Below, piece by piece: positions 1 through 7,802 of a stretch of 12,815 nt of DNA. Source of the stretch: Pseudomonadota bacterium (lineage in GTDB: Bacteria; Pseudomonadota; Gammaproteobacteria; Burkholderiales; Burkholderiaceae_C). The stretch spans positions 1 to 12,815 of the forward strand of contig JAFAGF010000065.1 of assembly GCA_023422975.1 (NCBI GenBank), given 5' to 3'. The notes beneath the pieces were generated by a model. That model was given only the letters and a program-made list of their open reading frames with translations. It did not search any database and was not told where the DNA came from. Position numbers and translations under genes: made by a program. The first letter of the stretch is position 1. The number at the start of each line of letters is the position of its first letter.

Positions 1-311
<311 letters not shown>

Positions 312-1274
312 ATGAGTGTTTTCCTCCTCCAACGCCTGCTCACGCTGATGACCACCTTGCTGGGCGCATCGGCCGTAGTGTTTGCGGTGCTGGAAATTTT
401 GCCGGGCAATGCAGCACAAGTGCTGATGGGACCAGATGCTGACCCCGAAGCCGTAGCCGCCATGGCCGAGCAGCTGGGGCTCAATCAGCCTGCCTTGCAG
501 CGCTACCTCGAGTGGATCGCCGGCTTTTTCAGCGGCAGTCTGGGCAATAGCTATGCCTATGGCTCACCCGTGTGGGAGCTGGTACAAGAGCGCTTGGCAC
601 TGACGCTGCCTCTGGCCGTGTTGGCCATGCTGATCACCACGGTGCTGGCCTTGCTGGCTGGCGTGTATGCGGCCTCGCGCCACAACAAGCTGGGTGATGT
701 GGGCATCATGGGATTGGCCCAGCTCGGTATTGCCATCCCCAACTTCTGGTTTGCCATCCTGCTGATCCTGCTGTTCTCTGTGAAGTTGCAGTGGTTCTCG
801 GCCGGCGGCTTCCCTGGATGGAGTGCGGAAATGGGGGGAGGCTTCTGGCCTGCACTGCGTTCGCTGCTGCTGCCAGCCATTGCCTTGGCCGTTGTGCAAG
901 CGGCCATTCTGGCGCGCATTACCCGTTCTGCCATTCTGGAGGTGTTGCGTGAAGACTTTGTGCGCACCGCCCGCGCCAAGGGCTTGAGCCAGCGCGCCGT
1001 GCTGTGGGGACATGTGCTGCGCAATGCAATGATTCCCGTCATCACCGTCATGGGTCTGCAGTTTGCCAATTTGCTGGCCGGCACCATCGTGGTGGAAAAC
1101 GTGTTTTACCTCCCCGGTTTGGGACGCCTGATTTTTCAATCCATCGCCAACCGCGACCTGATCGTGGTACGCAACTGTGTGATGCTGCTGGCCGCCATGG
1201 TGATTGTTGTGAACTTTGTCATAGATGTGCTGTATGCCGCCATTGACCCCCGCGTGAAAGCCAGCGACTTATGA
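312..1274 (+). CDS. Dipeptide/oligopeptide-type ABC importer, permease 1 (DppB/OppB family)
   Basis: A 320-residue inner-membrane permease subunit of a peptide-class ABC importer. An N-terminal helix (about residues 8-30) is followed by a periplasmic segment with the family sequence ILPGNAAQVLMG (29-40). A block of hydrophobic helices (about 97-122, 133-157, 185-205, 240-265 and 288-311) follows. The cytoplasmic EAA loop that docks on the ATPase is at about 214-239 (RTARAKGLS at 218-226). The length matches DppB/OppB proteins (about 305-340). The ATG at 312 is chosen over an in-frame start at 174 because the longer form would add 46 non-hydrophobic, atypical residues. No clear Shine-Dalgarno is visible at 312. 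The stop overlaps the next start (ATGA at 1271), indicating translational coupling. The substrate cannot be named from the permease. Confidence 0.93.
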   Translation: MSVFLLQRLLTLMTTLLGASAVVFAVLEILPGNAAQVLMGPDADPEAVAAMAEQLGLNQPALQRYLEWIAGFFSGSLGNSYAYGSPVWELVQERLALTLPLAVLAMLITTVLALLAGVYAASRHNKLGDVGIMGLAQLGIAIPNFWFAILLILLFSVKLQWFSAGGFPGWSAEMGGGFWPALRSLLLPAIALAVVQAAILARITRSAILEVLREDFVRTARAKGLSQRAVLWGHVLRNAMIPVITVMGLQFANLLAGTIVVENVFYLPGLGRLIFQSIANRDLIVVRNCVMLLAAMVIVVNFVIDVLYAAIDPRVKASDL

Positions 1275-2116
1275 ATAAGCCCCGCACCGTGTGGCAGCGC
1301 GGGCTGCACCACCCCAGCTTTGTGATTGGCAGCATCCTCACACTGAGCGTGCTGGTCTGCGCTGTGCTGTCTTTCATCTGGACACCTTGGAGTCCTTATG
1401 CAATGAATATGGACGCCAAGCTGCTGCCACCCAGCGCCCAGTTCTGGATGGGCACCGATGCTTTTGGCCGCGATGTACTGTCGCAAATCATGGTGGGCGC
1501 GCGCAGCTCGATTGCCGTGGGCCTGATTGCTGTCGGCATCGGTTTGGTATTTGGCGTGGCCTTGGGCTTGCTGGCGTCAGCCCTGCGCGGCTGGGTGGAA
1601 GAAGCCATCATGCGCATGTCGGACTTCACCTTCGCCTTTCCGGCCATTTTGTCGGCCATCATGATGACCGCTGTGTTTGGCCCCAGCATGGTCAACGCCA
1701 TCATCGCGATTGGCATCTTCAACATTCCCACGTTTGCGCGCATTACCCGTGCTTCAGCCAACGCGGTATGGGCGCGCGAGTACATCATGGCTGCCCGCGC
1801 ATGCGGCAAAAACCGCTTCAGCATCACGCTGCAGCACGTGCTGCCCAACATCATGGGGGTGCTGACCGTGCAGGCCACCATCCAGTTTGCCCTGGCCATT
1901 CTGGCGGAGGCTGCGCTGTCTTACCTGGGGCTGGGCACGCAGCCCCCGCAGCCGTCTTGGGGGCGCATGCTCAGCGATGCACAAACATTGATGTTCCAGG
2001 CCCCCCTGCTGGCCGTGTTTCCCGGCGTGGCGATTGCGCTGTCGGTGCTGGGCCTGAATTTGCTGGGCGATGGCCTGCGTGATGTGATGGACCCGCGCCT
2101 GTCGCGCCAACGCTAA
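1271..2116 (+). CDS. Dipeptide/oligopeptide-type ABC importer, permease 2 (DppC/OppC family)
   Basis: A 281-residue partner permease that pairs with the preceding gene product to form the membrane channel. An N-terminal helix spans about 18-37. It is followed by the family hallmark MGTDAFGRDVLSQIMVGAR (60-78), then helices at about 80-103, 120-136, 140-157, 197-213 and 245-265. The EAA-type loop is at about 170-193 (EYIMAARACGK). The C-terminal GDGLRDVMDPR (267-277) is typical of the family. The start overlaps the stop of permease 1 by 4 bases, and the gap to the ATPase gene is 16 bases, so the genes are clearly one operon. All expected regions are present. Confidence 0.94.
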   Translation: MNKPRTVWQRGLHHPSFVIGSILTLSVLVCAVLSFIWTPWSPYAMNMDAKLLPPSAQFWMGTDAFGRDVLSQIMVGARSSIAVGLIAVGIGLVFGVALGLLASALRGWVEEAIMRMSDFTFAFPAILSAIMMTAVFGPSMVNAIIAIGIFNIPTFARITRASANAVWAREYIMAARACGKNRFSITLQHVLPNIMGVLTVQATIQFALAILAEAALSYLGLGTQPPQPSWGRMLSDAQTLMFQAPLLAVFPGVAIALSVLGLNLLGDGLRDVMDPRLSRQR

Positions 2117-2132
2117 ATTCTGCAAAACCTCC

Positions 2133-3176
2133 ATGCCACTGCTTGAAGTCACCGGCCTTAACCTTTTTCTGCGCAACGACCAAGGCGCGGTGCAAGCGCT
2201 GCGCCACCTGTCGTTCAAGCTGGAGCGCGGACATTCACTGGGCATCATTGGTGAATCCGGCAGCGGAAAATCTTTGACAGCCCAAACGCTGATGGGGCTG
2301 CAACCCGACAATGCCAGCGTCACTGGCAGTCTCCGCTGGGAGGGGCAAGAACTGCTGGGTCAGTCCGAACGCGACTGGCAAGCGCTGCGTGGCAACCGGA
2401 TTGCCATGGTCTTCCAAGAGCCCATGACTGCACTCAACCCGGTGCACACCATTGGCCACCAGGTAGCGGAACCACTGCGGCTGCACAAAAAGCTGGAGCG
2501 CCAACAGGCGCTGCACGCGGCTACAGCCTTGCTAGAGCGCGTGGGCATCCCCGACGCCGCGCGCCGCGTACACGACTATCCACACCAGTTCTCGGGTGGC
2601 CAGCGCCAGCGCATCACGATTGCGATGGCCCTGGCCTGCGAGCCGGATTTGCTGATTGCCGACGAGCCCACCACCGCACTGGATGTGACCGTGCAGCAAC
2701 AAATTCTGGATCTCATCAATGAGGTGGTGGCAGAGCGTGACATGGCACTGATCCTCATCTCTCACGATCTGGGTGTCATCTCCCAGAACGTGGATGACAT
2801 GCTAGTCATGTATGGCGGACAGATTGTCGAAAGCGGCCCTACGGCGGCCATCTTCCGCCACATGGCCCACCCCTATACCCGAGGTCTGATGGCCGCACGC
2901 CCGCGGCTGGACGCGCCGCGCCAGCCCAGCGGCAAACCGTTTGACCTGTTCACCATTCCCGGCAGCGTGCCTGCATTGCGCGACCTGCCCCGGGGCTGCA
3001 CCTTTGCAGGCCGCTGCGCCTTCACCCAGACACAGTGCTACGACAACAAACCCCAGCGCGTAGGCATTCCCAGCTTTCAACCTCAAGAAGCCGAATACAG
3101 CAGCCTGGGCGTGCACCAGGTGCGCTGCTTGCGCCCTGAGGCCATGCGCCCTGGCAATACAGAGGCCTGGAAATGA
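2133..3176 (+). CDS. Peptide-type ABC importer ATPase 1 (DppD/OppD family)
   Basis: A 347-residue cytoplasmic ATPase that powers the importer as a heterodimer with the next gene product. Visible motifs are Walker A GESGSGKS (40-47), Q-loop Q95 in [11 protein letters not shown], signature FSGGQRQR (153-160), Walker B LLIADEP (173-179) with catalytic E178, and switch H211. The C-terminal oligopeptide-type extension (about 240-347) carries four cysteines, C289, C295, C302 and C332. Some DppD homologues bind an Fe-S cluster with cysteines in this region; whether this one does is inference. The length is normal for DppD/OppD. The stop overlaps the start of the second ATPase (ATGA at 3173). No strong ribosome binding site is visible, consistent with coupling to the upstream permease gene. 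Confidence 0.95.
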   Translation: MPLLEVTGLNLFLRNDQGAVQALRHLSFKLERGHSLGIIGESGSGKSLTAQTLMGLQPDNASVTGSLRWEGQELLGQSERDWQALRGNRIAMVFQEPMTALNPVHTIGHQVAEPLRLHKKLERQQALHAATALLERVGIPDAARRVHDYPHQFSGGQRQRITIAMALACEPDLLIADEPTTALDVTVQQQILDLINEVVAERDMALILISHDLGVISQNVDDMLVMYGGQIVESGPTAAIFRHMAHPYTRGLMAARPRLDAPRQPSGKPFDLFTIPGSVPALRDLPRGCTFAGRCAFTQTQCYDNKPQRVGIPSFQPQEAEYSSLGVHQVRCLRPEAMRPGNTEAWK

Positions 3177-4036
3177 CGCCTGATAACATCCGCGCGCCGC
3201 TGCTGCAAACCCAAGCGCTGGGCAAAACCTATCACCTGCCCCGGCGCCAGCTGTGGCAAGCTGCGCCGCAGGTGCAGGCGTTGCACAGCGTCGACCTCAC
3301 CGTCTACAGCGGCCGCAACGTCGGCATTGTGGGTGAGTCAGGCTCTGGCAAATCCACCTTGGCGCGTCTGGCCATGGGGCTGGATACCCCCAGCACCGGC
3401 CATGTGCTGTGGGACGGGCAAGACATCCACGCCCTCTGCGGCTCGGCCATGCGTGCAGCACGGCGCAACTACCAGATGGTGTTCCAAGACCCGTATGGAT
3501 CGTTGGACCCTCGCATGACGGTGGCACGCATCGTGGCAGAGCCGTTGGAAGCACTGAGCCGCTCCACCCGTGCCGAGCAACGTGAGCAGGCCGCGGAGGT
3601 GCTGCACCAGGTGGGCCTGCAAGCCAGTGACTTGGACAAATATCCGCACGAGTTCTCGGGCGGTCAGCGCCAGCGCATTGCGATTGCCCGCGCCTTGATC
3701 ACCCACCCCCAGCTCATCGTGGCCGACGAACCCGTCAGCGCCCTGGATGTTTCGGTGCAAGCGCAGGTGTTGAATCTGCTGCTGGACTTGCAGCAACGCT
3801 TTGGCATGACCTATTTGCTCATCAGCCACGACCTGGCGGTGGTCAATCATTTGTGCGAGGAAGTCATCGTCATGCAGCAAGGCAGCGTGGTCGAGCGTGG
3901 CAGCCCCAGGCAACTGTTTAGCCACGCCCAGCACCCCTATACGCAAAAACTGCTCAATGCCGTGCCCCAAATTGCCCCGGGCCGCGCCCGCGCGCTGCGC
4001 AACCTTCGCGCCAAAGCGAGTTCCAACTTGGTGTAA
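3173..4036 (+). CDS. Peptide-type ABC importer ATPase 2 (DppF/OppF family)
   Basis: A 287-residue second ATPase of the importer. Walker A is GESGSGKS (54-61), Q-loop Q105 lies in VFQDPYGSLDP, the signature is FSGGQRQR (161-168), Walker B is LIVADEP (181-187) with E186, and the switch histidine is H219 (SHDLAVV). It is shorter than many DppF/OppF proteins (about 320-335) because the cysteine-bearing C-terminal extension of the partner ATPase is missing; the protein ends soon after HPYTQKLLNAVPQ (254-266). The core motifs are intact, so the truncation should not affect ATP hydrolysis. The start overlaps the preceding stop by 4 bases. A hairpin and 92 bases separate it from the binding-protein gene. 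Confidence 0.94.
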   Translation: MTPDNIRAPLLQTQALGKTYHLPRRQLWQAAPQVQALHSVDLTVYSGRNVGIVGESGSGKSTLARLAMGLDTPSTGHVLWDGQDIHALCGSAMRAARRNYQMVFQDPYGSLDPRMTVARIVAEPLEALSRSTRAEQREQAAEVLHQVGLQASDLDKYPHEFSGGQRQRIAIARALITHPQLIVADEPVSALDVSVQAQVLNLLLDLQQRFGMTYLLISHDLAVVNHLCEEVIVMQQGSVVERGSPRQLFSHAQHPYTQKLLNAVPQIAPGRARALRNLRAKASSNLV

Positions 4037-4048
4037 AAAGCGGTCTGC

Positions 4049-4080
4049 GGCCTGACTGTGCGAGACAGCACTAGCAGGCC
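4049..4080 (+). other. Hairpin between ATPase 2 and the binding-protein gene
   Basis: An outer 6-bp stem GGCCTG (4049-4054) / CAGGCC (4075-4080) encloses an inner 4-bp stem CTGT (4056-4059) / ACAG (4065-4068) with loop GCGAG. A loosely T-rich stretch follows (TGTTTGCTATTTG) with no clean T-run. It could act as a weak terminator or attenuator, or as an mRNA-stabilising structure that sets the binding protein to a different level from the membrane subunits. The fold is seen in sequence; the role is inference. Confidence 0.4.
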
Positions 4081-4114
4081 TGTTTGCTATTTGACCGATC
4101 CACTGAGACATTCC

Positions 4115-4118
4115 GGAG
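4115..4118 (+). promoter_or_regulatory. Ribosome binding site of the binding-protein gene
   Basis: GGAG 10 bases upstream of the ATG at 4129. It supports that start over the in-frame upstream start at 4084, which would place a charged 15-residue leader in front of the signal peptide. Confidence 0.6.
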
Positions 4119-4128
4119 ACTGCCCATC

Positions 4129-5631
4129 ATGATCCATCGCCGCAGCTTGCTGGCATCTGGCGCCTTTGCAGGCTTGACCACGCTGGTGCCCCTGCCAACA
4201 CTGGCACAGCCCGCCAAAAAAGATACGGTGACACTGGCCTTGACGCTGGAGCCTCCGGTGCTGGATCCGACGGCCAGCGCCTCTTCCTCGATTGCAGAGA
4301 TCACGCAATACAACATCTTCGAGACGCTCACCAAGATCAACCCCGATGGCAGCATCTCGCCCCTGCTGGCGGAAAGCTGGGAAGTCTCCAGCGACCTCAA
4401 AACCTACACCCTGCGCCTGCGCAAAGGCGTGAAGTTCCAAAATGGCGAGCCCTTCAACGCGGACACCGTGAAGTTCTCGTTCGAGCGTGCAGGCGGCGAC
4501 AAGAGCACCAACAAGGACAAGCGCACGTTTGCCAATTTGGCAGTGCGGGTGATCGACGCCCACACCATTGAACTGGTCACCGAAGACATCGACCCCGACT
4601 TCCTGTTCGTCCTGGGCCAGGGCACTTCCATCATTGTCGAGCCCAAAAGCGCCGCCACCAACACCACCAAGCCTGTGGGCACCGGCCCTTATAAGCTGGC
4701 GCAGTGGCAAAGAGGGGCCTCCGTCACTTTGGTGGCATGGCCGCAGTACCGCGATGCGGGGAAGATCCGCATCCAGCGCGCCACGTTCCGCTTCATCCCT
4801 GACTCGGCCGCGCAAGTGGCGGCCTTGCTGGCCGGAGATGTGGATGCCTTCCCACGTGCCACACCGCGCAGCGTGCCGCAGTTTGAAAAGAACCCACGCT
4901 TTCAGGTCACCATCAGCGGCTCACGCGCCAAAACCATTCTGGCCATCAACAACGGCAAAAAACCGTTGAACGATGTGCGCGTGCGCAAAGCCATTGCTGC
5001 CGCCATTGATCGCAAGGCCATCATTGAAGGCGCGGCCGAAGGCTATGGCGTGCCCATTGGCAGCCACTATGTGCCCGGCGCATTCGGCTATGTGGACACC
5101 ACAGGCATCAACCCGCACAACATCGACAAAGCCAAGGCCTTGCTGGCGCAAGCTGGTGTGAAGCTACCTTTGAAGCTGACCATGACCTTGCCGCCCGCTC
5201 CGTATGCGCGCCAGGGCGGTGAGATCATTGCCGCCCAGCTGGCCAAGGTGGGCATTGAGGTCAAACTGCAAAACGTGGAATGGGCACAGTGGTTGTCCGG
5301 CACCTATGGCAACAAGCAGTACGACCTGACCATGATCAGCCACGTCGAACCCTTCGACCTGGGCAACTTTGCCAAGCCCGATTACTACTGGGGCTATGAC
5401 TCGCAAGAGTTCCGCGATCTGTTCGAAAAAATCAAACACACCCCCAAACCCACCGACCGCGCGCGCTTGCTGGGTGAGGCCCAGCGCCTGCTGGCCAACG
5501 ATGCCGTGCACGGCTTCCTCTATCAGCCGCAGTGGGTGACGATTGCCAACAAAAACCTGCGTGGCCTGTGGAAAGACATGCCCATTTTTGTGAACGACTT
5601 GTCGGCCCTGCACTGGTCCGACAAAAACTAA
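4129..5631 (+). CDS. Periplasmic substrate-binding protein of peptide-type ABC importer (SBP_bac_5 family)
   Basis: A 500-residue periplasmic receptor that delivers substrate to the permeases encoded just upstream. The N-terminus is a signal peptide: HRRSLLAS (3-10) with twin arginines, a hydrophobic stretch to about residue 22, and a likely cleavage after TLA (24-26). The twin arginines resemble a Tat signal but the motif is weak. Family features include PPVLDPTAS (42-50), YNIFETLTKINPDG (61-74), the FxNGEPFNADTVKFSFER region (103-120) and GTGPYKL before the middle domain. Length matches family 5 binding proteins (about 500-540). The family includes receptors for dipeptides, oligopeptides, glutathione, nickel and opines, so the substrate is open. 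It is unusual in coming last in the operon rather than first. A strong terminator follows the stop. Confidence 0.94.
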   Translation: MIHRRSLLASGAFAGLTTLVPLPTLAQPAKKDTVTLALTLEPPVLDPTASASSSIAEITQYNIFETLTKINPDGSISPLLAESWEVSSDLKTYTLRLRKGVKFQNGEPFNADTVKFSFERAGGDKSTNKDKRTFANLAVRVIDAHTIELVTEDIDPDFLFVLGQGTSIIVEPKSAATNTTKPVGTGPYKLAQWQRGASVTLVAWPQYRDAGKIRIQRATFRFIPDSAAQVAALLAGDVDAFPRATPRSVPQFEKNPRFQVTISGSRAKTILAINNGKKPLNDVRVRKAIAAAIDRKAIIEGAAEGYGVPIGSHYVPGAFGYVDTTGINPHNIDKAKALLAQAGVKLPLKLTMTLPPAPYARQGGEIIAAQLAKVGIEVKLQNVEWAQWLSGTYGNKQYDLTMISHVEPFDLGNFAKPDYYWGYDSQEFRDLFEKIKHTPKPTDRARLLGEAQRLLANDAVHGFLYQPQWVTIANKNLRGLWKDMPIFVNDLSALHWSDKN

Positions 5632-5646
5632 GCAAAAGCAAAGACC

Positions 5647-5726
5647 ATAGCGGCTAGCGCTTATCAAAAAAGGACTTCAGATACTTATCTATCTGAAGTC
5701 CTTTATTTATTAGCGCCAACAGCTCT
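5647..5726. repeat. Interrupted inverted-repeat element around the terminator
   Basis: The left arm (5647-5661, containing CTAGCGCT) and right arm (5712-5726, containing AGCGCCAACAGCTCT) are inverted copies matching at 11 of 15 positions. The bidirectional terminator hairpin sits between them. The left arm with its following TAT shares the 11-mer CTAGCGCTTAT with 9983-9993, and the right arm shares AGCG-N4-CAGCTNT with 10000-10014. The two loci therefore look like copies of one intergenic element. Function unknown. Confidence 0.55.
5666..5710. terminator. Bidirectional intrinsic terminator between the importer operon and lysE-type gene
   Basis: A perfect 15-bp stem (5669-5683 pairing with 5690-5704) with 6-base loop CTTATC. 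On the plus strand it is followed by a T-rich tail (TTTATTTATTA). On the minus strand it is followed by six Ts from the A-run at 5666-5671. It lies between two convergent genes and can end transcription of both. Confidence 0.92.
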
Positions 5727-5740
5727 TATTTTTTAAAACA

Positions 5741-6388
5741 TCATTTCTGCACCGTCGCCAGCCGTACGGCCAGCCCCAGAAACACCACCCCTGCCAGCCG
5801 GTTCAGCCACCACTGCCCTCGTGCAGAGCGCAGCAACAAGCCACCGAAAACACCCGAAAAGCAGGCAATCGCGCCAAACACCAAGAAGCTTGCCAGCACA
5901 AACACCCAGCCAAAGCAGATGATTTGCAGCGCCACGCTGCCACGCGCCGGATCGGCAAATTGCGGCAAAAAGGCCAAAAAGAAAATCAGCACCTTGGGGT
6001 TGGTCAAATTCATCACCACGCCGCGCCCCACCATGCGCAGCGCTTCGCGCCACGGCAGCGGCGGCATTTGCTCACCCTGCTGCGGCACTGCAGTGCTGCT
6101 CGCAGGCGCACGCAATGCACCCCACGCCAGCCAGGCCAGATAGGTGGCACCGCACCACTTCAGCACGGCGAAAGCGGTGCTGGATGCGGCAAACACCGCA
6201 GCCAGCCCCAGCGCCACGGCCGTCGTGTGCACCACAATGCCCAGACACAGACCCAGCACCACGCACATGCCGACACGCCAGCCACGCTGCACGGACTGCA
6301 CCAAGACAAACAAGTTATCAGGCCCGGGGCTGAGGGCCAGCAACACGGCCACCCCAAAAAAAGCCAGCAAAGCATCCAACGCAGGCAT
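5741..6388 (-). CDS. LysE/RhtB-family amino-acid exporter
   Basis: A 215-residue inner-membrane exporter of the LysE/RhtB family, which expels amino acids or related metabolites. The hallmark SPGPDN is at 20-25 after the first helix. The second family motif, NLTNPKVLIFFLAFLPQF, is at 127-144. Five to six hydrophobic helices are visible (about 5-30, 38-66, 70-92, 122-142, 155-182, 195-212). Length is typical (about 200-215). The ATG at 6388 is chosen because it gives the standard N-terminus MPALDALLAFFG and has a purine-rich AAGAGG upstream. The frame stays open upstream to 6754, but that stretch is not LysE-like. Substrate unknown. It shares the bidirectional terminator with the importer operon. 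Confidence 0.93.
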   Translation of the reverse strand: MPALDALLAFFGVAVLLALSPGPDNLFVLVQSVQRGWRVGMCVVLGLCLGIVVHTTAVALGLAAVFAASSTAFAVLKWCGATYLAWLAWGALRAPASSTAVPQQGEQMPPLPWREALRMVGRGVVMNLTNPKVLIFFLAFLPQFADPARGSVALQIICFGWVFVLASFLVFGAIACFSGVFGGLLLRSARGQWWLNRLAGVVFLGLAVRLATVQK

Positions 6389-6480
6389 GGAACCTCTTCT
6401 CTCTCTACACGGAACAAGCTGGGATTGTGCGTGCAGCGCCGCTGTATCACCAGTGCCTGCTGGCGACGCCACAGTCCGCC
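6389..6480 (-). promoter_or_regulatory. Leader/promoter region of the lysE-type gene
   Basis: The 92 bases between the terminator of the small upstream gene and the lysE-type start. Any dedicated promoter should lie here. I see no convincing -35/-10 pair. The minus strand has a purine-rich run (GAGAGAGAAGAGG) just before the start codon that could serve as ribosome binding site. Confidence 0.3.
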
Positions 6481-6507
6481 AAAAGCAAAACCCAGCATGC
6501 AGCTGGG
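6481..6507 (-). terminator. Intrinsic terminator of the small secreted-protein gene
   Basis: On the minus strand, CCCAGC-TGCAT-GCTGGG forms a 6-bp GC-rich stem (6502-6507 with 6491-6496) with a 5-base loop. It is followed directly by TTTTGCTTTT (6490-6481). It lies 39 bases after the stop of the 73-residue gene and separates it from the lysE-type gene. Confidence 0.75.
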
Positions 6508-6545
6508 CCAGATCACCGCAGCGTGGTAGCTGCTGCTCCCACTTG

Positions 6546-6767
6546 TCAACGGGGCTGAAGCGCCCCGCGCACGGGCTGGCACTGCGCATTGCGAAAAGGC
6601 CCCTCGGCCTTGCGCCAACCTTGCTCCGGCATGAACTGCGCGCACACACGCTGCCCATCCAGCTTGCTTTCCCACCAAAACCATGGCGCAGGGGCTGCCC
6701 CTGCCGACACCGTGGCTGCCAGCAAGGCAGCAGCCAGCACGCGATGGTGCACATTCCAGTTTTTCAT
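6546..6767 (-). CDS. Small secreted protein of unknown function
   Basis: A 73-residue protein I do not recognise by function. Residues 1-24 look like a Sec signal peptide: basic start (MKNWNVHHR), hydrophobic core LAAALLAATV (11-20) and small residues SAGAA before a likely cleavage. The mature part of about 48 residues begins with APAPWFWW (25-32) and has only two cysteines (C42 and C63), which could form one disulfide in the periplasm. Support for a real gene comes from the signal peptide, an intrinsic terminator just downstream, and a start about 90 bases after the EamA gene's stop. A GTG 27 bases upstream (6794) is an alternative start; neither has a good ribosome binding site. No link to the neighbouring exporters can be shown. 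Confidence 0.72.
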   Translation of the reverse strand: MKNWNVHHRVLAAALLAATVSAGAAPAPWFWWESKLDGQRVCAQFMPEQGWRKAEGPFRNAQCQPVRGALQPR

Positions 6768-6857
6768 GCGCAGCACTTTATGCCAGTTTTCCACCGCACG
6801 GCCGCCATTGCGGCGACAAGGTGAGCGTGCACCAGGAATGAAAGGTGTGGCATGGAA

Positions 6858-7739
6858 TCAGCCCAGCGCCAAGGCCGTGACGCCCACCGCAATCAGGACG
6901 GCCCCACCAATGCGCACCATGCGGTCACCTTCTTTCAGCAAATGTCCACCAATCAGCGCCGCAAACAGCATCGACACTTCGCGTGCCGGTGCCACGTGCG
7001 AAATCGGCGCGCTTTGCATGGCAAATAGCACCAACACATACGCAATCGGGCTCACCACGGCCACCAACAAAGCCCAACGCCATTGCTGCCACCACAGGGT
7101 TTTGGCCTCTGCCACATTGCGCACAATGACCGGTGCCAGCAGCACCACACGCAGGCAACTGCCCAGATAGTCGATCAGGATCGGAGACAGCAACAGCACC
7201 TTCACGCCGTAGCCATCCACCACGGTGTAGGCCGCAATGAAGATACCCGTCACCACGCCGTACAGCAGGCCGTGGTAGAGGCGCTGCTGCTGCGCGGCAT
7301 CGCGGCGCTGGCGAAACAGCCCCGGCCCACCCGCAATCAAGAAGACACCCAGCACCACCCCCACAATGCCCAGCACACCGAGCCGAGAGATCTCTTCGCC
7401 CAGCACCGCAATCGCGAACAGGGAACTCATCAGAGGGCCGCTGCCACGTGCCAGCGGGTACACCACCGTCAGATCGGCATGGCGATAGCCGCGCAACAAA
7501 ATCACGTAATAAAACAGGTGCAGCACCCCGCTGGCTGCCACCAAAGCCCACGGTTGCCAGCCCCAGTGCGGGACCACATCATGGCCCACCCACCAGGCCA
7601 GCGGCGCCCAGACGATGATGAGCAATGCCGAAGAAAAGAAGGCAAAACGCGCATCGCCCCCTGCTTTCTTGGCGGCAATGTTCCAGCCCGCATGGATCAA
7701 ACCTGCCAACAAAATCAGCGCAAATGCTTGGAGCGACAT
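6858..7739 (-). CDS. EamA/DMT-superfamily transporter
   Basis: A 293-residue inner-membrane protein with about ten hydrophobic helices arranged as two EamA repeats, the normal form of drug/metabolite transporters (about 290-300 residues). First-half marks include the N-terminal helix to residue 20 (GLIHAGWN at 13-20), VVYPLARGSGPL (92-103) and GEEIS (114-118). The second half begins near 155, after a basic loop (RQRRDA, 143-148), and repeats the pattern as VAPAREVSMLFAAL (249-262) and LLKEGDR (267-273). Such proteins export or import small metabolites or amino acids; the substrate cannot be read from sequence. The ATG at 7739 has only a weak ribosome binding site. It lies 17 bases after the T-run of the folE terminator, leaving no room for a promoter between them. 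Confidence 0.92.
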   Translation of the reverse strand: MSLQAFALILLAGLIHAGWNIAAKKAGGDARFAFFSSALLIIVWAPLAWWVGHDVVPHWGWQPWALVAASGVLHLFYYVILLRGYRHADLTVVYPLARGSGPLMSSLFAIAVLGEEISRLGVLGIVGVVLGVFLIAGGPGLFRQRRDAAQQQRLYHGLLYGVVTGIFIAAYTVVDGYGVKVLLLSPILIDYLGSCLRVVLLAPVIVRNVAEAKTLWWQQWRWALLVAVVSPIAYVLVLFAMQSAPISHVAPAREVSMLFAALIGGHLLKEGDRMVRIGGAVLIAVGVTALALG

Positions 7740-7756
7740 GCCAGAGACTCAGCCAT

Positions 7757-7782
7757 AAAAAAGGCTGCGCAATGCGCAGCCT
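7757..7782 (-). terminator. Intrinsic terminator of the folE transcript
   Basis: On the minus strand, a perfect 9-bp GC-rich stem AGGCTGCGC/GCGCAGCCT (7782-7774 with 7770-7762) with a 3-base loop is followed by six Ts (7762-7757, the last stem base overlapping the run). It lies 20 bases after the folE stop and immediately before the EamA-family gene. Confidence 0.88.
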
Positions 7783-7802
7783 GGGGATTCAGAGGCGCAC
7801 GG

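Noticed and set aside
6389..6754. Open extension upstream of the lysE-type start, in frame
   Set aside because: It overlaps the small secreted-protein gene and its terminator and encodes nothing LysE-like; the family N-terminus starts at 6388.
6801..6814. Short GC hairpin GCCGC-CATT-GCGGC between the EamA and small secreted-protein genes
   Set aside because: Only 5 bp with no following T-run on either strand, so it is not a credible terminator.
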